Shown: piece after piece, positions 26,019 to 34,436 of the stretch
Position numbering within the stretch: the first letter of the stretch is position 1
Layout of the letters: every line of letters begins with the position of its first letter
Origin: Azospirillum cavernae
GTDB lineage: Bacteria > Pseudomonadota > Alphaproteobacteria > Azospirillales > Azospirillaceae
Direction of reading: 5' to 3'
NCBI RefSeq assembly: GCF_003590795.1
Contig: NZ_QYUL01000006.1
Location: 62,001 to 126,000 of the forward strand
DNA: 64,000 bases
The notes under the pieces: model-generated
Seen by the model: only the letters and a program-made list of their open reading frames with translations
What the model was told of the DNA's origin: nothing
The model's database searches: none
Translations under genes and position numbers: made by a program

Positions 26019-26957
26019 TCAACGGTAAAGCTGGGCGAATTTCCGTTCTGGGATTGGTGGAGGCGACGGATGCATGAGCAATCCTTGTTCCTCAACTTCA
26101 ACTCTGGCATCAGGATAGACAGCAAGCGCCAGTTGGAGCGCCTCAATGAAGCGTTTCCGGAAATCACGCAAACGGCTGTAACCCGCGCCGAATTGTTCGA
26201 ACACGGCGGGCCAAGTGATCTGTGTGGTTCGAGACAGGCTGTGAAGCCGGTAGGCCAGCCAAATATAGATGTCGATGCTGGTGCTGTTGTTCTGGATATG
26301 GCGCAGAGCCGGTTCCCAGATTGGGACGGGATGAGCCTTTAGCTCGCGAAAGAAGGCTTCGGACAACAGAACGCGGTCTTCCCACAAACTGCCCTGATCG
26401 GAACCAGGATTGGCTGAAAAGTGAATGCCGCCTTTGACGATGGAGCCTTTTTCAAAGCCAATGCTGTGGGCGTCTTCCCAGGCGAAGGTTAGATTGCAGG
26501 CGGCAATGCGCGACGCCTGTTCGCGAATGTCACGATAGGTTTGGCCCCCGACCGACAAACCCATACGGTCGAGCCATTCGTGCATGCTGCGTCCCAACTC
26601 GACTTCACGGCTGTCGGTTTGGATGGCGCGGGTTTGCAGATAGAGCAGAATCATGCGGGCGCGGCTGCCATAAGGAACGCCGTAAAGTTTGAATCCTCCG
26701 TTGCGAACGGGCAGTCGTCCCGGCTCGATCAGCAAACGAATCTTATGTCCTCGGCGTTCCCAAGGCTGGTCATCCGGAAGACGGCGATGTGGAAGCGCGG
26801 TTAGCGCAAAACCGGAATAGGTGATGCCAAGCTCTTGCCGCTCCTCTTCGAGGACGGCTGCCGCGACGTCAACTAGGGAACGTCTCTCCGGATCTGGTTG
26901 GAGAGCTTTCGCCTGGTCTCGTCCAAGCTGGGTAATCAGGTGATGTATCTGTCCCAT
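26019..26957 (-). CDS. repA: plasmid replication initiator RepA (RepA_C family)
   Basis: The protein starts MGQIHHLITQLGRDQ and is 312 aa. Its centre carries the RepA_C family block YGVPYGSRARMILLYLQT, then SREVELGRSMHEWLDRMG and TYRDIREQASRIAACNLTFA. The C-terminus contains SIDIYIWLAYRLHSL and FRKRFIEALQLALAVYPDA, winged-helix-like segments for DNA binding. RepA_C initiators are known from plasmids of Alpha- and Gammaproteobacteria. The ATG at 26957 has AAGG about 10 nt upstream; a TTG at 27020 is an alternative and would lie within 3 bp of the first iteron. Iterons upstream are likely both replication origin and autoregulatory operator. Confidence 0.88.
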   Translation of the reverse strand: MGQIHHLITQLGRDQAKALQPDPERRSLVDVAAAVLEEERQELGITYSGFALTALPHRRLPDDQPWERRGHKIRLLIEPGRLPVRNGGFKLYGVPYGSRARMILLYLQTRAIQTDSREVELGRSMHEWLDRMGLSVGGQTYRDIREQASRIAACNLTFAWEDAHSIGFEKGSIVKGGIHFSANPGSDQGSLWEDRVLLSEAFFRELKAHPVPIWEPALRHIQNNSTSIDIYIWLAYRLHSLSRTTQITWPAVFEQFGAGYSRLRDFRKRFIEALQLALAVYPDARVEVEEQGLLMHPSPPPIPERKFAQLYR

Positions 26958-27666
26958 AGCGGGCTGACCTTGGCAGGACTTTATGGAGATCGGTATATCA
27001 CGAGGTTTCCGTGTCAGCAATTTGGAGTCTTGTCGCGCAAACTATTTGTTTGATTATTTGTTTCTATTAATAGTTTGCGCGACAAGACTCCAGTAGAGAA
27101 TCGCGAGTCGCGCGACAAGACTCCAGAATTGTCGCGACAAGACTCCAGTGGATAGTCGATTCGGGCTGTGGATTTATCGTTGGGTCTGGGGTTGTGGTGA
27201 CGAAGATCCAGGGTTTGGGACTGAGTGTATGGCGGAATCATTGATGTTTCCTGGTATTCCGAGTCGCGTTCCTGTTCAGACGGGCGCGAATCGGGTGGCG
27301 TTTGGAGTTCTGTCGCGCTTTGCTCCGCTCGACGCTTCTGCAAGCCGGTCATGGCCAGCCATCCGATCTTTCTTGAGGAGTGGGAATGGAGGGGGGGGCG
27401 CGACAAGAGTCCAAACTCAATGGGAGCAGGATAGGCGGTTTGGGCGGGTTGCGGCGACCGTGTTTGGAGTCTTGTCTCTCTCGTGGTTCTGTCGGCTTCA
27501 TGTCGGGCGTTTCCAGCCGGTTCGGGGTTGGAGGGGCGCTTGTGGATCGGAAAGCGGTCGGTCTATAAACGGTCCGCCCCGGTTTGCCGGTCTGGTCTTC
27601 AGGCCATCAAACCAGGCCATCAAACCGAAGGGCGCGCGTCGTGCGCCAAGCAATAGGACGGCAGCA
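26958..27666. other. iteron-type replication origin region
   Basis: This roughly 0.7-kb gene-free stretch separates repA from manC. Perfect 14-bp iterons (GCGACAAGACTCCA) lie at 27023-27036 (reverse), 27079-27092, 27112-27125 and 27134-27147. Their start-to-start spacing of 33 and 22 bp puts the last three on one helix face. Degenerate copies are at 27303-27316, 27400-27413 and 27465-27478. An AT-rich segment lies at 27047-27068, and TGTGGATTT at 27167-27175 matches 7 of 9 bases of a DnaA box. A G8 run is at 27391-27398. This is the expected anatomy of an iteron plasmid oriV. Confidence 0.75.
27023..27092. repeat. perfect 24-bp inverted repeat with AT-rich centre, built from two facing iterons
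   Basis: Bases 27023-27046 are the exact reverse complement of 27069-27092. The 22-nt spacer has only four G/C bases. Each arm ends in a full iteron. The left arm begins 66 bp upstream of the repA ATG, the position of an operator for RepA dimers or of the duplex-unwinding element. Confidence 0.85.
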
Positions 27667-29103
27667 ATGAACAGCGTTTCCGCGCAAAAGATCGTTCCGG
27701 TGCTGTTGTCCGGCGGTTCCGGGTCCCGTTTGTGGCCGTTGTCGCGGGAACTGTATCCCAAGCAGTTCCTGGCCTTGTGTTCTGACCGGACGATGTTTCA
27801 GGACACGGCCTTGCGGGTTGGCGACGAACTGGCCTTTGCGCCGCCGCTGGTGGTCTGCAATCAGGAACATCGCTTTCTTGTCGCGGAACAGCTCCGCCAG
27901 TCCGGGTTGAAGCCGCGCGGCATCCTGCTGGAGCCGATGGGCCGCAACACCGCCGCCGCCTGCGCGCTCGCCGCGCTGAGCGTCGCCGCGACCGATCCTG
28001 ACGCGCTGCTTCTGCTGTTGCCCGCCGACCATGAGATCCGGGCGCCCGACGCCTTCCGCCAGACGGTGCTGGTCGCCGCTCAGGCGGCGCAGACCGGGCG
28101 TCTGGTCACGTTCGGCATCGCTCCGACGACTCCGGAAACCGGCTATGGTTACATCCAGCGTGGTCGGCCGTTGGATGAGGTCGAGGGGGCTTTCGAGGTC
28201 GCGGCTTTCGTTGAGAAGCCGACGCTGGCGGTTGCCCAATCCTATTTGGAGGATGGCGGTTACGCCTGGAACAGCGGCATGTTCCTGTTCCCTGTCGGTC
28301 AGCTTCTCGCCGAACTGGAGCGCCACGCTCCGGCGGTGGTCGCCGCCTGCCGCGCCGCGTTGGACGGCGGCCAGTCCGATCTGGATTTCTTCCGTCTGGA
28401 CGCCACGGCCTTTGCCGTCGCTCCGTCCATCTCCATCGACTATGCGGTGATGGAGCGGACCGACATGGCCGCCGTGGTTCCCTGCGACATCGGTTGGACC
28501 GACGTCGGCGCCTGGTCGGCGTTGTGGGACGTCGGCAGCAAGGACGCTGATGGCAATGTGTTGGTCGGCGATGTCCTGATGGAAGGGGCGAGCGACTGCT
28601 ACGTGCGCAGCGAAAACCACCTGACCGCCGTGGTCGGGGTGAAGAACGCCGTGGTGGTGGTGGTGGACGACGCCGTTCTGGTGGCCGACCGCGACCACGC
28701 CCAGGACGTGAAGCGCATCGTTGACCGGCTGAAGAAGACCGGGCGCAGCGAGGCGATCAACCATCGCAAGGTCCATCGACCTTGGGGGTCTTACCAGTCG
28801 CTGCACACCGGCGAGCGTTTTCAGGTCAAAAGCCTGACCATCGCCCCGGGGTCGCAATTGTCGCTTCAGAAGCATCATCACCGGGCCGAGCATTGGGTGG
28901 TGGTCAATGGCACGGCTTTGGTCACGCGTGGCGACGAGCAGGTGATGGTCTATGAGAATCAGTCCATCTACATCCCCATCGGCACGGTTCACCGGCTGGA
29001 GAATCCCGGCAAAGTGCCGCTGACCATCATCGAGGTGCAATCCGGCTCCTATCTGGGAGAGGATGACATCGTTCGGCTGGAAGATTCCTACGGTCGCAAC
29101 TGA
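27667..29103 (+). CDS. manC: bifunctional mannose-1-phosphate guanylyltransferase / mannose-6-phosphate isomerase
   Basis: This 478-aa enzyme makes GDP-mannose. The nucleotidyltransferase signature GGSGSRLWPLSRELYPKQ is at residues 16-33, and EPMGRNTAAACALAAL follows. The sugar-binding FVEKP and NSGMFLF motifs are also present. The C-terminal cupin has the isomerase-type block beginning HRPWGSYQSL and HHHRAEHWVVVNGTA. The ATG at 27667 fits the family N-terminus, although the frame is open from 27148 through the origin. It is alone on the plus strand between the plasmid origin and an IS66 scar. It would feed Gmd and Fcl at 10.6-12.6 kb. Confidence 0.95.
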   Translation: MNSVSAQKIVPVLLSGGSGSRLWPLSRELYPKQFLALCSDRTMFQDTALRVGDELAFAPPLVVCNQEHRFLVAEQLRQSGLKPRGILLEPMGRNTAAACALAALSVAATDPDALLLLLPADHEIRAPDAFRQTVLVAAQAAQTGRLVTFGIAPTTPETGYGYIQRGRPLDEVEGAFEVAAFVEKPTLAVAQSYLEDGGYAWNSGMFLFPVGQLLAELERHAPAVVAACRAALDGGQSDLDFFRLDATAFAVAPSISIDYAVMERTDMAAVVPCDIGWTDVGAWSALWDVGSKDADGNVLVGDVLMEGASDCYVRSENHLTAVVGVKNAVVVVVDDAVLVADRDHAQDVKRIVDRLKKTGRSEAINHRKVHRPWGSYQSLHTGERFQVKSLTIAPGSQLSLQKHHHRAEHWVVVNGTALVTRGDEQVMVYENQSIYIPIGTVHRLENPGKVPLTIIEVQSGSYLGEDDIVRLEDSYGRN

Positions 29104-29119
29104 GCGCGCCGAAACGGAG

Positions 29120-29151
29120 ACCGGTTCGGGCGCACGCGCATCCGAACCGGT
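29120..29151 (+). terminator. hairpin after manC
   Basis: A perfect 10-bp inverted repeat (ACCGGTTCGG / CCGAACCGGT, 12-nt loop) begins 16 bp after the manC stop. No T-run follows, so it is a probable but not classical terminator. Confidence 0.5.
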
Positions 29152-29160
29152 TAGGCTAAG

Positions 29161-29271
29161 GGCGCCTGCCAGAATAGATGAATCTGCGTTCCGGCCCAGA
29201 GCGATCCCGCGCAGAGCGCGTTCGGCGGCGTTGTTCGTGAGGCATAGGCGGCCGTCGCGCAGGAAAACGAC
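29161..29271 (-). pseudogene. IS66-family transposase (TnpC) C-terminal remnant
   Basis: The minus strand reads VVFLRDGRLCLTNNAAERAL followed by RGIALGRN. This is the conserved end of IS66 TnpC, family form FL.DGRL.L.NNAAERALR...LGRK.WLFAGS. The WLFAGS part has diverged and nothing else of the element is recognisable. About 200 bp further right, up to 29475, contain only a small CCTCCTT/AAGGAGG hairpin at 29287-29306. Confidence 0.8.
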
Positions 29272-29475
29272 CCCCGCTCATTCAAGCCTCCTTCCCGAAA
29301 AGGAGGTTGAATCACATTTTCGCGTCCTGAGGAATCCTGAATATCAACGGCCTCTAGTTGATAATGGCGACGTATATTCCTGCCCGTTCTATGGCGTCCC
29401 CCCAGACATGAACCAAGCGTAGCGCCGCCGAAAATTGTCCGACAGGTGGCGACCAACTCACTCTGACGCTGGGTT

Positions 29476-30510
29476 CTACTTGACCATACCAGCAGTCCGC
29501 TCCAGAATCGCCAACAGGCCACTCCGGTGCTGTTCAGCGCTGTGGCGTTTTCGGTGGGTTTCCCGCCCATTGACAGCGAGATTGCGACGCAGCGCCAAGT
29601 CATCGCGCAGCCGAACAAGATTGTCGGTTAGGCTGACCGCATCATCAACCGGAGAGAGCAAGCCATTCCAATCGTGGCGGATGGTGTCTGGAATTGCGCC
29701 AAAGTCGCTTGCCGCGACCGCAAGACCACTCTGCAAGGCTTCCAGGATGGCCAGAGCGACTAGGTCGTCACGGGTCGGACAGGACAGCGCGTCGCAATGC
29801 TGAAGATAGGCGGCAACCTGGATTTCAGACTTAGAGCCAAGGAAGCGAATGCGCGTGGTTTCCTCAACCGTCAGTTCGGGCATGAAATTCGGGTGACGCG
29901 GTCCGACATAAACCAGATGCACGCGTGGGTCGCCCAGTCGGCGAACCGCCTCCAACGTCAAATCAACACCCTTTCGCAATTCAACGGTTCCGAGCTGTAG
30001 GATGGTGAAGCACCCCGGAAACAGATCCGTTGGTCGTGGCTGCGGACGAAAATCAACCGCCACGCCATTCTCCACCACCGTCCAGTTTTCCCGAGTCAAC
30101 CACTCCTGATAGACGTTGGTCGCCTGCCAGCGGGTCGGAAAAACGATGGTGGTCGCTGTGGTGAAGGCCCCGAACATCGCCGGGTTCTGGCGGACTATGT
30201 CGGCGCCGAAGCATGGCTCGTGAATCCACCAGACTGTTGGGCACTGGGCAACACAGCGCTGAACCAGGGCGCCGGTCAGGATAGAGTTGCACAGCACCAC
30301 GTCGTACGACTTAGGCGTCGCGTCCAGAATCACCGGGATGCCAAGAGCGGTGTAGGCGTTTCTTAGCGATGGCGGGCCAAGTTGGCACCACAACACCTCA
30401 ACCTCATGCCGCCCGGCCATATCCCCAGTCACCAACCCTTTCAGAAAGCGGTAAAGGGCGAGGGATGATCCCGAAAAGTCGAGATTGCCCGAAATGGCCA
30501 GGATCCGCAT
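29476..30510 (-). CDS. GT4-family glycosyltransferase
   Basis: This is a 344-aa GT-B enzyme. The N-terminus MRILAISGNLDFSGSSLALY has the usual donor-independent Rossmann half with a Gly/Ser loop. The C-terminal half has LQLGTVELRKGVDLTLEAVR (family form G.....KG.d.l), PTRDDLVALAILEALQSGLA and VAASDFGAIPDTI, where the EALQSGLAV element corresponds to the GT4 E-x7-E region. It transfers a sugar from an NDP donor during polysaccharide or O-antigen assembly. It is the last of a leftward five-gene set that begins with an aminotransferase at 35.6 kb. Confidence 0.87.
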   Translation of the reverse strand: MRILAISGNLDFSGSSLALYRFLKGLVTGDMAGRHEVEVLWCQLGPPSLRNAYTALGIPVILDATPKSYDVVLCNSILTGALVQRCVAQCPTVWWIHEPCFGADIVRQNPAMFGAFTTATTIVFPTRWQATNVYQEWLTRENWTVVENGVAVDFRPQPRPTDLFPGCFTILQLGTVELRKGVDLTLEAVRRLGDPRVHLVYVGPRHPNFMPELTVEETTRIRFLGSKSEIQVAAYLQHCDALSCPTRDDLVALAILEALQSGLAVAASDFGAIPDTIRHDWNGLLSPVDDAVSLTDNLVRLRDDLALRRNLAVNGRETHRKRHSAEQHRSGLLAILERTAGMVK

Positions 30511-30540
30511 ACCAGTGTTTCCTTGCTCCGCTTGCGTTGC

Positions 30541-31647
30541 TCAACCAAGCAGGGGCAGGAGGTCGCGAACACGATGGTGATAGGTGTGGCGCGACAGCAC
30601 CGCCTGCTGACCGGCCTTGGCGATGGCGTCCAACTCGTCCGGCGCCGATTGAAGGCGCTTGATCGCGGCAATGCAGCCAGGGGCGTCATCATAAACCACG
30701 ATTTCACGGCCTGGGTCGAAATAGTCGCGGATGTTTCGTTTGTTGTCAGTCACCAGGACCGAGCCGACCCCTGTCACCTCAAACAGACGCAGGTTGTTGG
30801 CATAGTCCCCAGCGGCGTCGAGGTGGAAGTTCAGCACCATCCGGCAGTCTTTTAAGGCCTGATACATCGGCAGGCCCCACAACGGTGGATTGCTGGTGAT
30901 TTTCAGCGCGGACGGGTCGATGTCCTCCGGCCAGGAAGCGCTGCCCCAGAAAGAAACCGGCAACTCCTGCGCCACGTCGGCGATGAAACGGGCGCGACCA
31001 CGGTGATGCGATGAGATTTGACCGATGAAGGCGAGGTCGTGGGGCTTGCCATGGTCGGCCAACTGCAACAGCAACCGTTCATCGAACGCCAACTTGACCA
31101 ACTCGCTGCGGATGCCTTGTTCCTTGAACGCAGCGACCTGATTGGGCAGCGACGAGATAATCAGATCGTAACGTTTGAGGCTGTTGCGCGGCATGACCGC
31201 CGCGTGTTGGCCGACGGCGACCCCATAGCTGCCTTTGACCGTTTCCAGAAATGCGTCATCGAACATGTAAAGGTTGGCGCACAGCAAGACGTCGGGGCGG
31301 AACTTGCGCACCTGTTCGGCGACAAAGCCGCGCTGCCAGCCAAAATCCTGCTTCTGCCGCAGGCTGTAGCCACCAAACACCAGCGCATCGCTCAACGTCT
31401 TCGCGGCATCCAGTCGATCATTCTCAACCATCCAGCGGACCTGCTGGGGCGCGTTGTTGGCCGTGATGTCGAGCACTTCGTGACCGAGCGCGCGCAACGG
31501 TTCGCTCCAAGCGCCGGCGGTGTGGAAGAATCCATCAACCTGCGCGCGGTACTGCTCATCAAACGACCGTACCGCCAAGCCTGGCGCCCGTGTGTTGTAG
31601 AGCCACTGGAGAAAGCCGTCATAGACGGTGTCAACGATTAGGAAGCG
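30541..31647 (-). CDS. CgeB-like glycosyltransferase family protein
   Basis: The protein is about 368 aa, beginning MRFLIVDTVYDGFLQWLYNT. The pattern is that of CgeB/DUF3880-type proteins: a long N-terminal domain (PDVLLCANLYMFDDAFLETV), then DLAFIGQISSHHRGRARFI. The C-terminal Glycos_transf_1_2-like part has YANNLRLFEVTGVGSVLVTD and DYFDPGREIVVYDD. These are predicted GT-B transferases in surface polysaccharide loci. The ATG at 31647 matches the conserved start better than 31680. It follows the SDR by 60 bp and precedes the GT4 gene by 30 bp. Confidence 0.8.
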   Translation of the reverse strand, partial: RFLIVDTVYDGFLQWLYNTRAPGLAVRSFDEQYRAQVDGFFHTAGAWSEPLRALGHEVLDITANNAPQQVRWMVENDRLDAAKTLSDALVFGGYSLRQKQDFGWQRGFVAEQVRKFRPDVLLCANLYMFDDAFLETVKGSYGVAVGQHAAVMPRNSLKRYDLIISSLPNQVAAFKEQGIRSELVKLAFDERLLLQLADHGKPHDLAFIGQISSHHRGRARFIADVAQELPVSFWGSASWPEDIDPSALKITSNPPLWGLPMYQALKDCRMVLNFHLDAAGDYANNLRLFEVTGVGSVLVTDNKRNIRDYFDPGREIVVYDDAPGCIAAIKRLQSAPDELDAIAKAGQQAVLSRHTYHHRVRDLLPLLG

Positions 31648-31707
31648 CATGGGAAGCCTCTGGGACCTATAGACGGTCAATGTGGATGAAGGGGCAATGC
31701 GAACGGC

Positions 31708-32700
31708 TCAGCCGTAATGCTCCCTGTTGGTCTGGAAGAAATCCACCGTCCGCTCAATCCCTTCGCGGAAGCTTGTCTTCGGTGTCCAGCCGGTGGCGGT
31801 GCGGAACAGGGTAAAGTCGGAATAATAATCACCAATGTCGATTTTGCGGCGTTCAGCCGGGTAATCGCGCACGGTGTAACGTCCATCGGGCCGCAGCGCG
31901 GTCAGAAGACGCGCCACCTCCTCCAGCGACAGCACTTCCTCACTGCCGATGTTGTAGACTTTTCCATCGCTGGCGCGATCAAGGGCCGCGATCAGCAGGG
32001 CATCGACAACATCGTCGACATAGTTGAAGTCGCGCAGTTGAGCGCCACCCCACACATCGATCGCAGCGCCCTGCAACAGATTCTGGATCCAGATGCCCAG
32101 GAAAGTCTGGCGGGCGTCCTTGATGCGCATGCGCGGACCATAGGTGTTCGTCAAACGCAGCACAGTGGCCCGGATGCCGTACACGTCGTTGTAGAGGATA
32201 TGATAAAATTCGCCCGCCGCCTTGTTGATGCCGTTCACGTCGACGGGACGGATGGGATGTTTCTCGTCCACAGGCAAATACTGCGGTCGACCGTAGATCT
32301 GGCGCGTGCTGGCGAACACCAACTTGGCGTCGGGATTGTGCGCCCGACAGACCTCCAGCAGCGACAACTGCGCGGTGCAGTTGATCTCCAGATCGGTGAA
32401 AGGGTCGGCCATCGAATCCATATGGCTGGTCTGGCCGGCCAGATTGAAGATGACCTGCTGGTCCTTCACCAGATAGGACAGGCTGTGCTTATCGCGGACA
32501 TCGGCGATGTTGACGCGCACGCGGTCCTTGATCGGGGCGATGTTGTGCAGGTTGCCGCCGTAGAGAGGATTCATGCTGTCCACCAGCAGAACCGAGGCCC
32601 CCAACTCAACCAGTCGCATGGCAAGGTTGGAGCCGATGAAGCCCAACCCGCCGATAATCAGGGCATTGCTGCCCGCCAGATTTGTCGGATCGACCGTCAT
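31708..32700 (-). CDS. extended SDR, NDP-sugar epimerase/dehydratase family, with Tyr-to-Asn in YxxxK
   Basis: The cofactor motif is GGLGFIGS near the N-terminus, and VFASTRQIYGRPQYLPVDE follows as in NDP-sugar epimerases. The segment that normally reads PYGxSKxAGE is VDVNGINKAAGEFYH, so the Tyr of YxxxK appears to be Asn while the Lys is kept. LTNTYGPRMRIKDARQTFL supports an NDP-sugar substrate. Such enzymes may form a subfamily using another base, or have altered chemistry. The ATG at 32700 has AAGGA 8 nt upstream; ATG at 32706 or 32718 are alternatives. It lies between the GT8-methyltransferase fusion and the CgeB-like gene. Confidence 0.8.
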   Translation of the reverse strand: MTVDPTNLAGSNALIIGGLGFIGSNLAMRLVELGASVLLVDSMNPLYGGNLHNIAPIKDRVRVNIADVRDKHSLSYLVKDQQVIFNLAGQTSHMDSMADPFTDLEINCTAQLSLLEVCRAHNPDAKLVFASTRQIYGRPQYLPVDEKHPIRPVDVNGINKAAGEFYHILYNDVYGIRATVLRLTNTYGPRMRIKDARQTFLGIWIQNLLQGAAIDVWGGAQLRDFNYVDDVVDALLIAALDRASDGKVYNIGSEEVLSLEEVARLLTALRPDGRYTVRDYPAERRKIDIGDYYSDFTLFRTATGWTPKTSFREGIERTVDFFQTNREHYG

Positions 32701-32738
32701 AGACATCTTCCTTGTCATCGTCTCACCGCTTCATCCCC

Positions 32739-34436
32739 TCAATTGGTCGGAACGTCACGCACCCGTTCGAACAAATAGGAGTGGAAGGTCGGCTGTTTGG
32801 GCGCTCCGTCAATCTGCGCGGCGTCACCGGATAGGAAACGCTGCGCCACCTCGAACCCACGACTGCGGATCACCTCAACCAGCTCGCGTTCGTTCAGGAT
32901 CCAGCAGGTGAAGACCGTGCCATAAGCGTTCTGGTAAGCAACGTAGGAAGGCTGATCGCGCACCGTCGGCTGACGGGCGATGAGCAGGCCCGTGTTCGCC
33001 GAATCGGCCAACCCGGTCGCCACAGCGCGCCAGTCACGGCTGTAATGCAGCGACGCACTGGCGATCGCCAGATTGTAGCGCTGAGCAAGCGCCTTGTCCT
33101 CTTTGTCGGTGAAGGCGATTCCCGGCATCAGTTCGGCGCCAAGCCTGCAAATCTCGGCCACCTCCTTGACCGTGTAGGAGAAGGAAACGGTGGGAGCCAG
33201 CCGATGCAGAACCTCGGCGGTCAGTCCAACAGCTCCGCCCCAATCAAGGATCGACACCGCCTCCGCAGCGCCAAGACGACCCTGCACATGGTTGAGCGCC
33301 GTTGCGGCAACGAGCGAATTGGCTTGCTCCAGCAACGTGCTCCCGGCTGCGATGGCGGAAGGGCGTTGGCGGAACTCGGCAACCTGCTTGCGGCGGATGT
33401 CGGCGATGGCTTCGAAGGACCAACCACCATTTTGGGGATTGACCGGTTCGGGCCAGGAGACGCCAACATAGCGCCAGCCGCCGGGCGGGAACGGCGCGGC
33501 GTCCAGTTTGGCTTCATGCTTTTTGGCATAGCGGATGTCGGTGTATTTGCGGATCGGTCCGTAGCGCTCTTCCATCTCCACGCCCTTGGCCTTCAGCCGT
33601 TCCACATAGGGACGGTAGATGGCGTCGATCAGCAGCGGATGGCGCTGTCCCATGAGACTGTCGAGGCTTAGGTTCCAGCGACCGTCGGGCATCTCGCGCA
33701 AGGCGTGGTAATGGAAAAAAATCACGCGGCGGTCGCCGAAGAACAGGATGTCGTCCACCACAGACAGGCAGTGGCTGTTGATGTTCCAGGCCGCCAGATT
33801 GGCGCCGATGTGTTGGATGATGCGCAGGTTCGGATATTTGGCCGGCCACGCGTCAAGATACTTCTGGTCGGCGAAGCGGTTTTCTTCCAACCGATCGTAA
33901 CACCAAGCGATGCAGTTCGCCCGATAGTCGGCAAGGCAGCGCCGTCCCTCTTCGTCGTTGCGCCAGGACACCCAACCGACGTTGAACAAACCGTACTTGG
34001 CAAGATGTTGGCGTTCGGGAGAGAATCGGTGCGGGATGATGGCGACCGAAGCGTCGCCGATCTCCTCATGCACAATCTCTGGATCAGCGAAGAACCAGAG
34101 GTCGGCATCGAGATAGGTGATAAGGTCGATTTCAGGAAAACGGTCGAACAGGTATGACGGCCAACTGGGCGTGCAGGTGAAGTAATACTCCACCAACGAC
34201 CGATTGGCCTTGGCCACCAGCAGCTCTGGATCGGCCGCCTCCAACTCCGCCAGCGGGATTGCGGTGATGTTGGGATGGGCGAATTGGTCGAGCAGCCGCT
34301 TGCACTCCTCGTCAAAGCATAAGACGAAAAAGCGAGCCGCCGGGTTGTAGGCCCAGATCGACTCCATCAGCACCAGGCCACGCGGCAGATAGCGATGGTC
34401 GAAGTAAGAGCAGTAATAGCGGATGGGCGGTGCCAT
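32739..34436 (-). CDS. fusion of GT8-like glycosyltransferase and TIGR04325-type methyltransferase
   Basis: This 565-aa protein has a nucleotide-diphospho-sugar transferase half (residues 1-270), with YYCSYFDHRYLPRGLVLMES at the start and the metal motif in LITYLDADLWFFADPE. After a linker near 290-350, the second half begins GGWSFEAIADIRRKQ. It holds SILDWGGAVGLTAEVLHRL, the SAM-binding loop of the TIGR04325 putative methyltransferase family, then YNLAIASASLHYSRDW. Each domain is otherwise found alone. The fusion suggests addition of a sugar and its methylation (inference). Its ATG overlaps the stop of the aminotransferase by one base (TGATG). Confidence 0.82.
   Translation of the reverse strand: MAPPIRYYCSYFDHRYLPRGLVLMESIWAYNPAARFFVLCFDEECKRLLDQFAHPNITAIPLAELEAADPELLVAKANRSLVEYYFTCTPSWPSYLFDRFPEIDLITYLDADLWFFADPEIVHEEIGDASVAIIPHRFSPERQHLAKYGLFNVGWVSWRNDEEGRRCLADYRANCIAWCYDRLEENRFADQKYLDAWPAKYPNLRIIQHIGANLAAWNINSHCLSVVDDILFFGDRRVIFFHYHALREMPDGRWNLSLDSLMGQRHPLLIDAIYRPYVERLKAKGVEMEERYGPIRKYTDIRYAKKHEAKLDAAPFPPGGWRYVGVSWPEPVNPQNGGWSFEAIADIRRKQVAEFRQRPSAIAAGSTLLEQANSLVAATALNHVQGRLGAAEAVSILDWGGAVGLTAEVLHRLAPTVSFSYTVKEVAEICRLGAELMPGIAFTDKEDKALAQRYNLAIASASLHYSRDWRAVATGLADSANTGLLIARQPTVRDQPSYVAYQNAYGTVFTCWILNERELVEVIRSRGFEVAQRFLSGDAAQIDGAPKQPTFHSYLFERVRDVPTN

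Noticed and set aside
25951-27478. Repeats around repA as a CRISPR array
   Set aside because: The 14-bp units are too short, occur in both orientations with irregular spacing, and no cas gene is present. They are iterons.
27604-27630. Tandem CCATCAAACC repeat before manC
   Set aside because: There are only two units and no link to other repeats. It was treated as incidental leader sequence.
27148-27666. N-terminal extension of manC into the origin region
   Set aside because: The extra 173 residues are not protein-like and run across iterons. The family N-terminus begins at the ATG at 27667.
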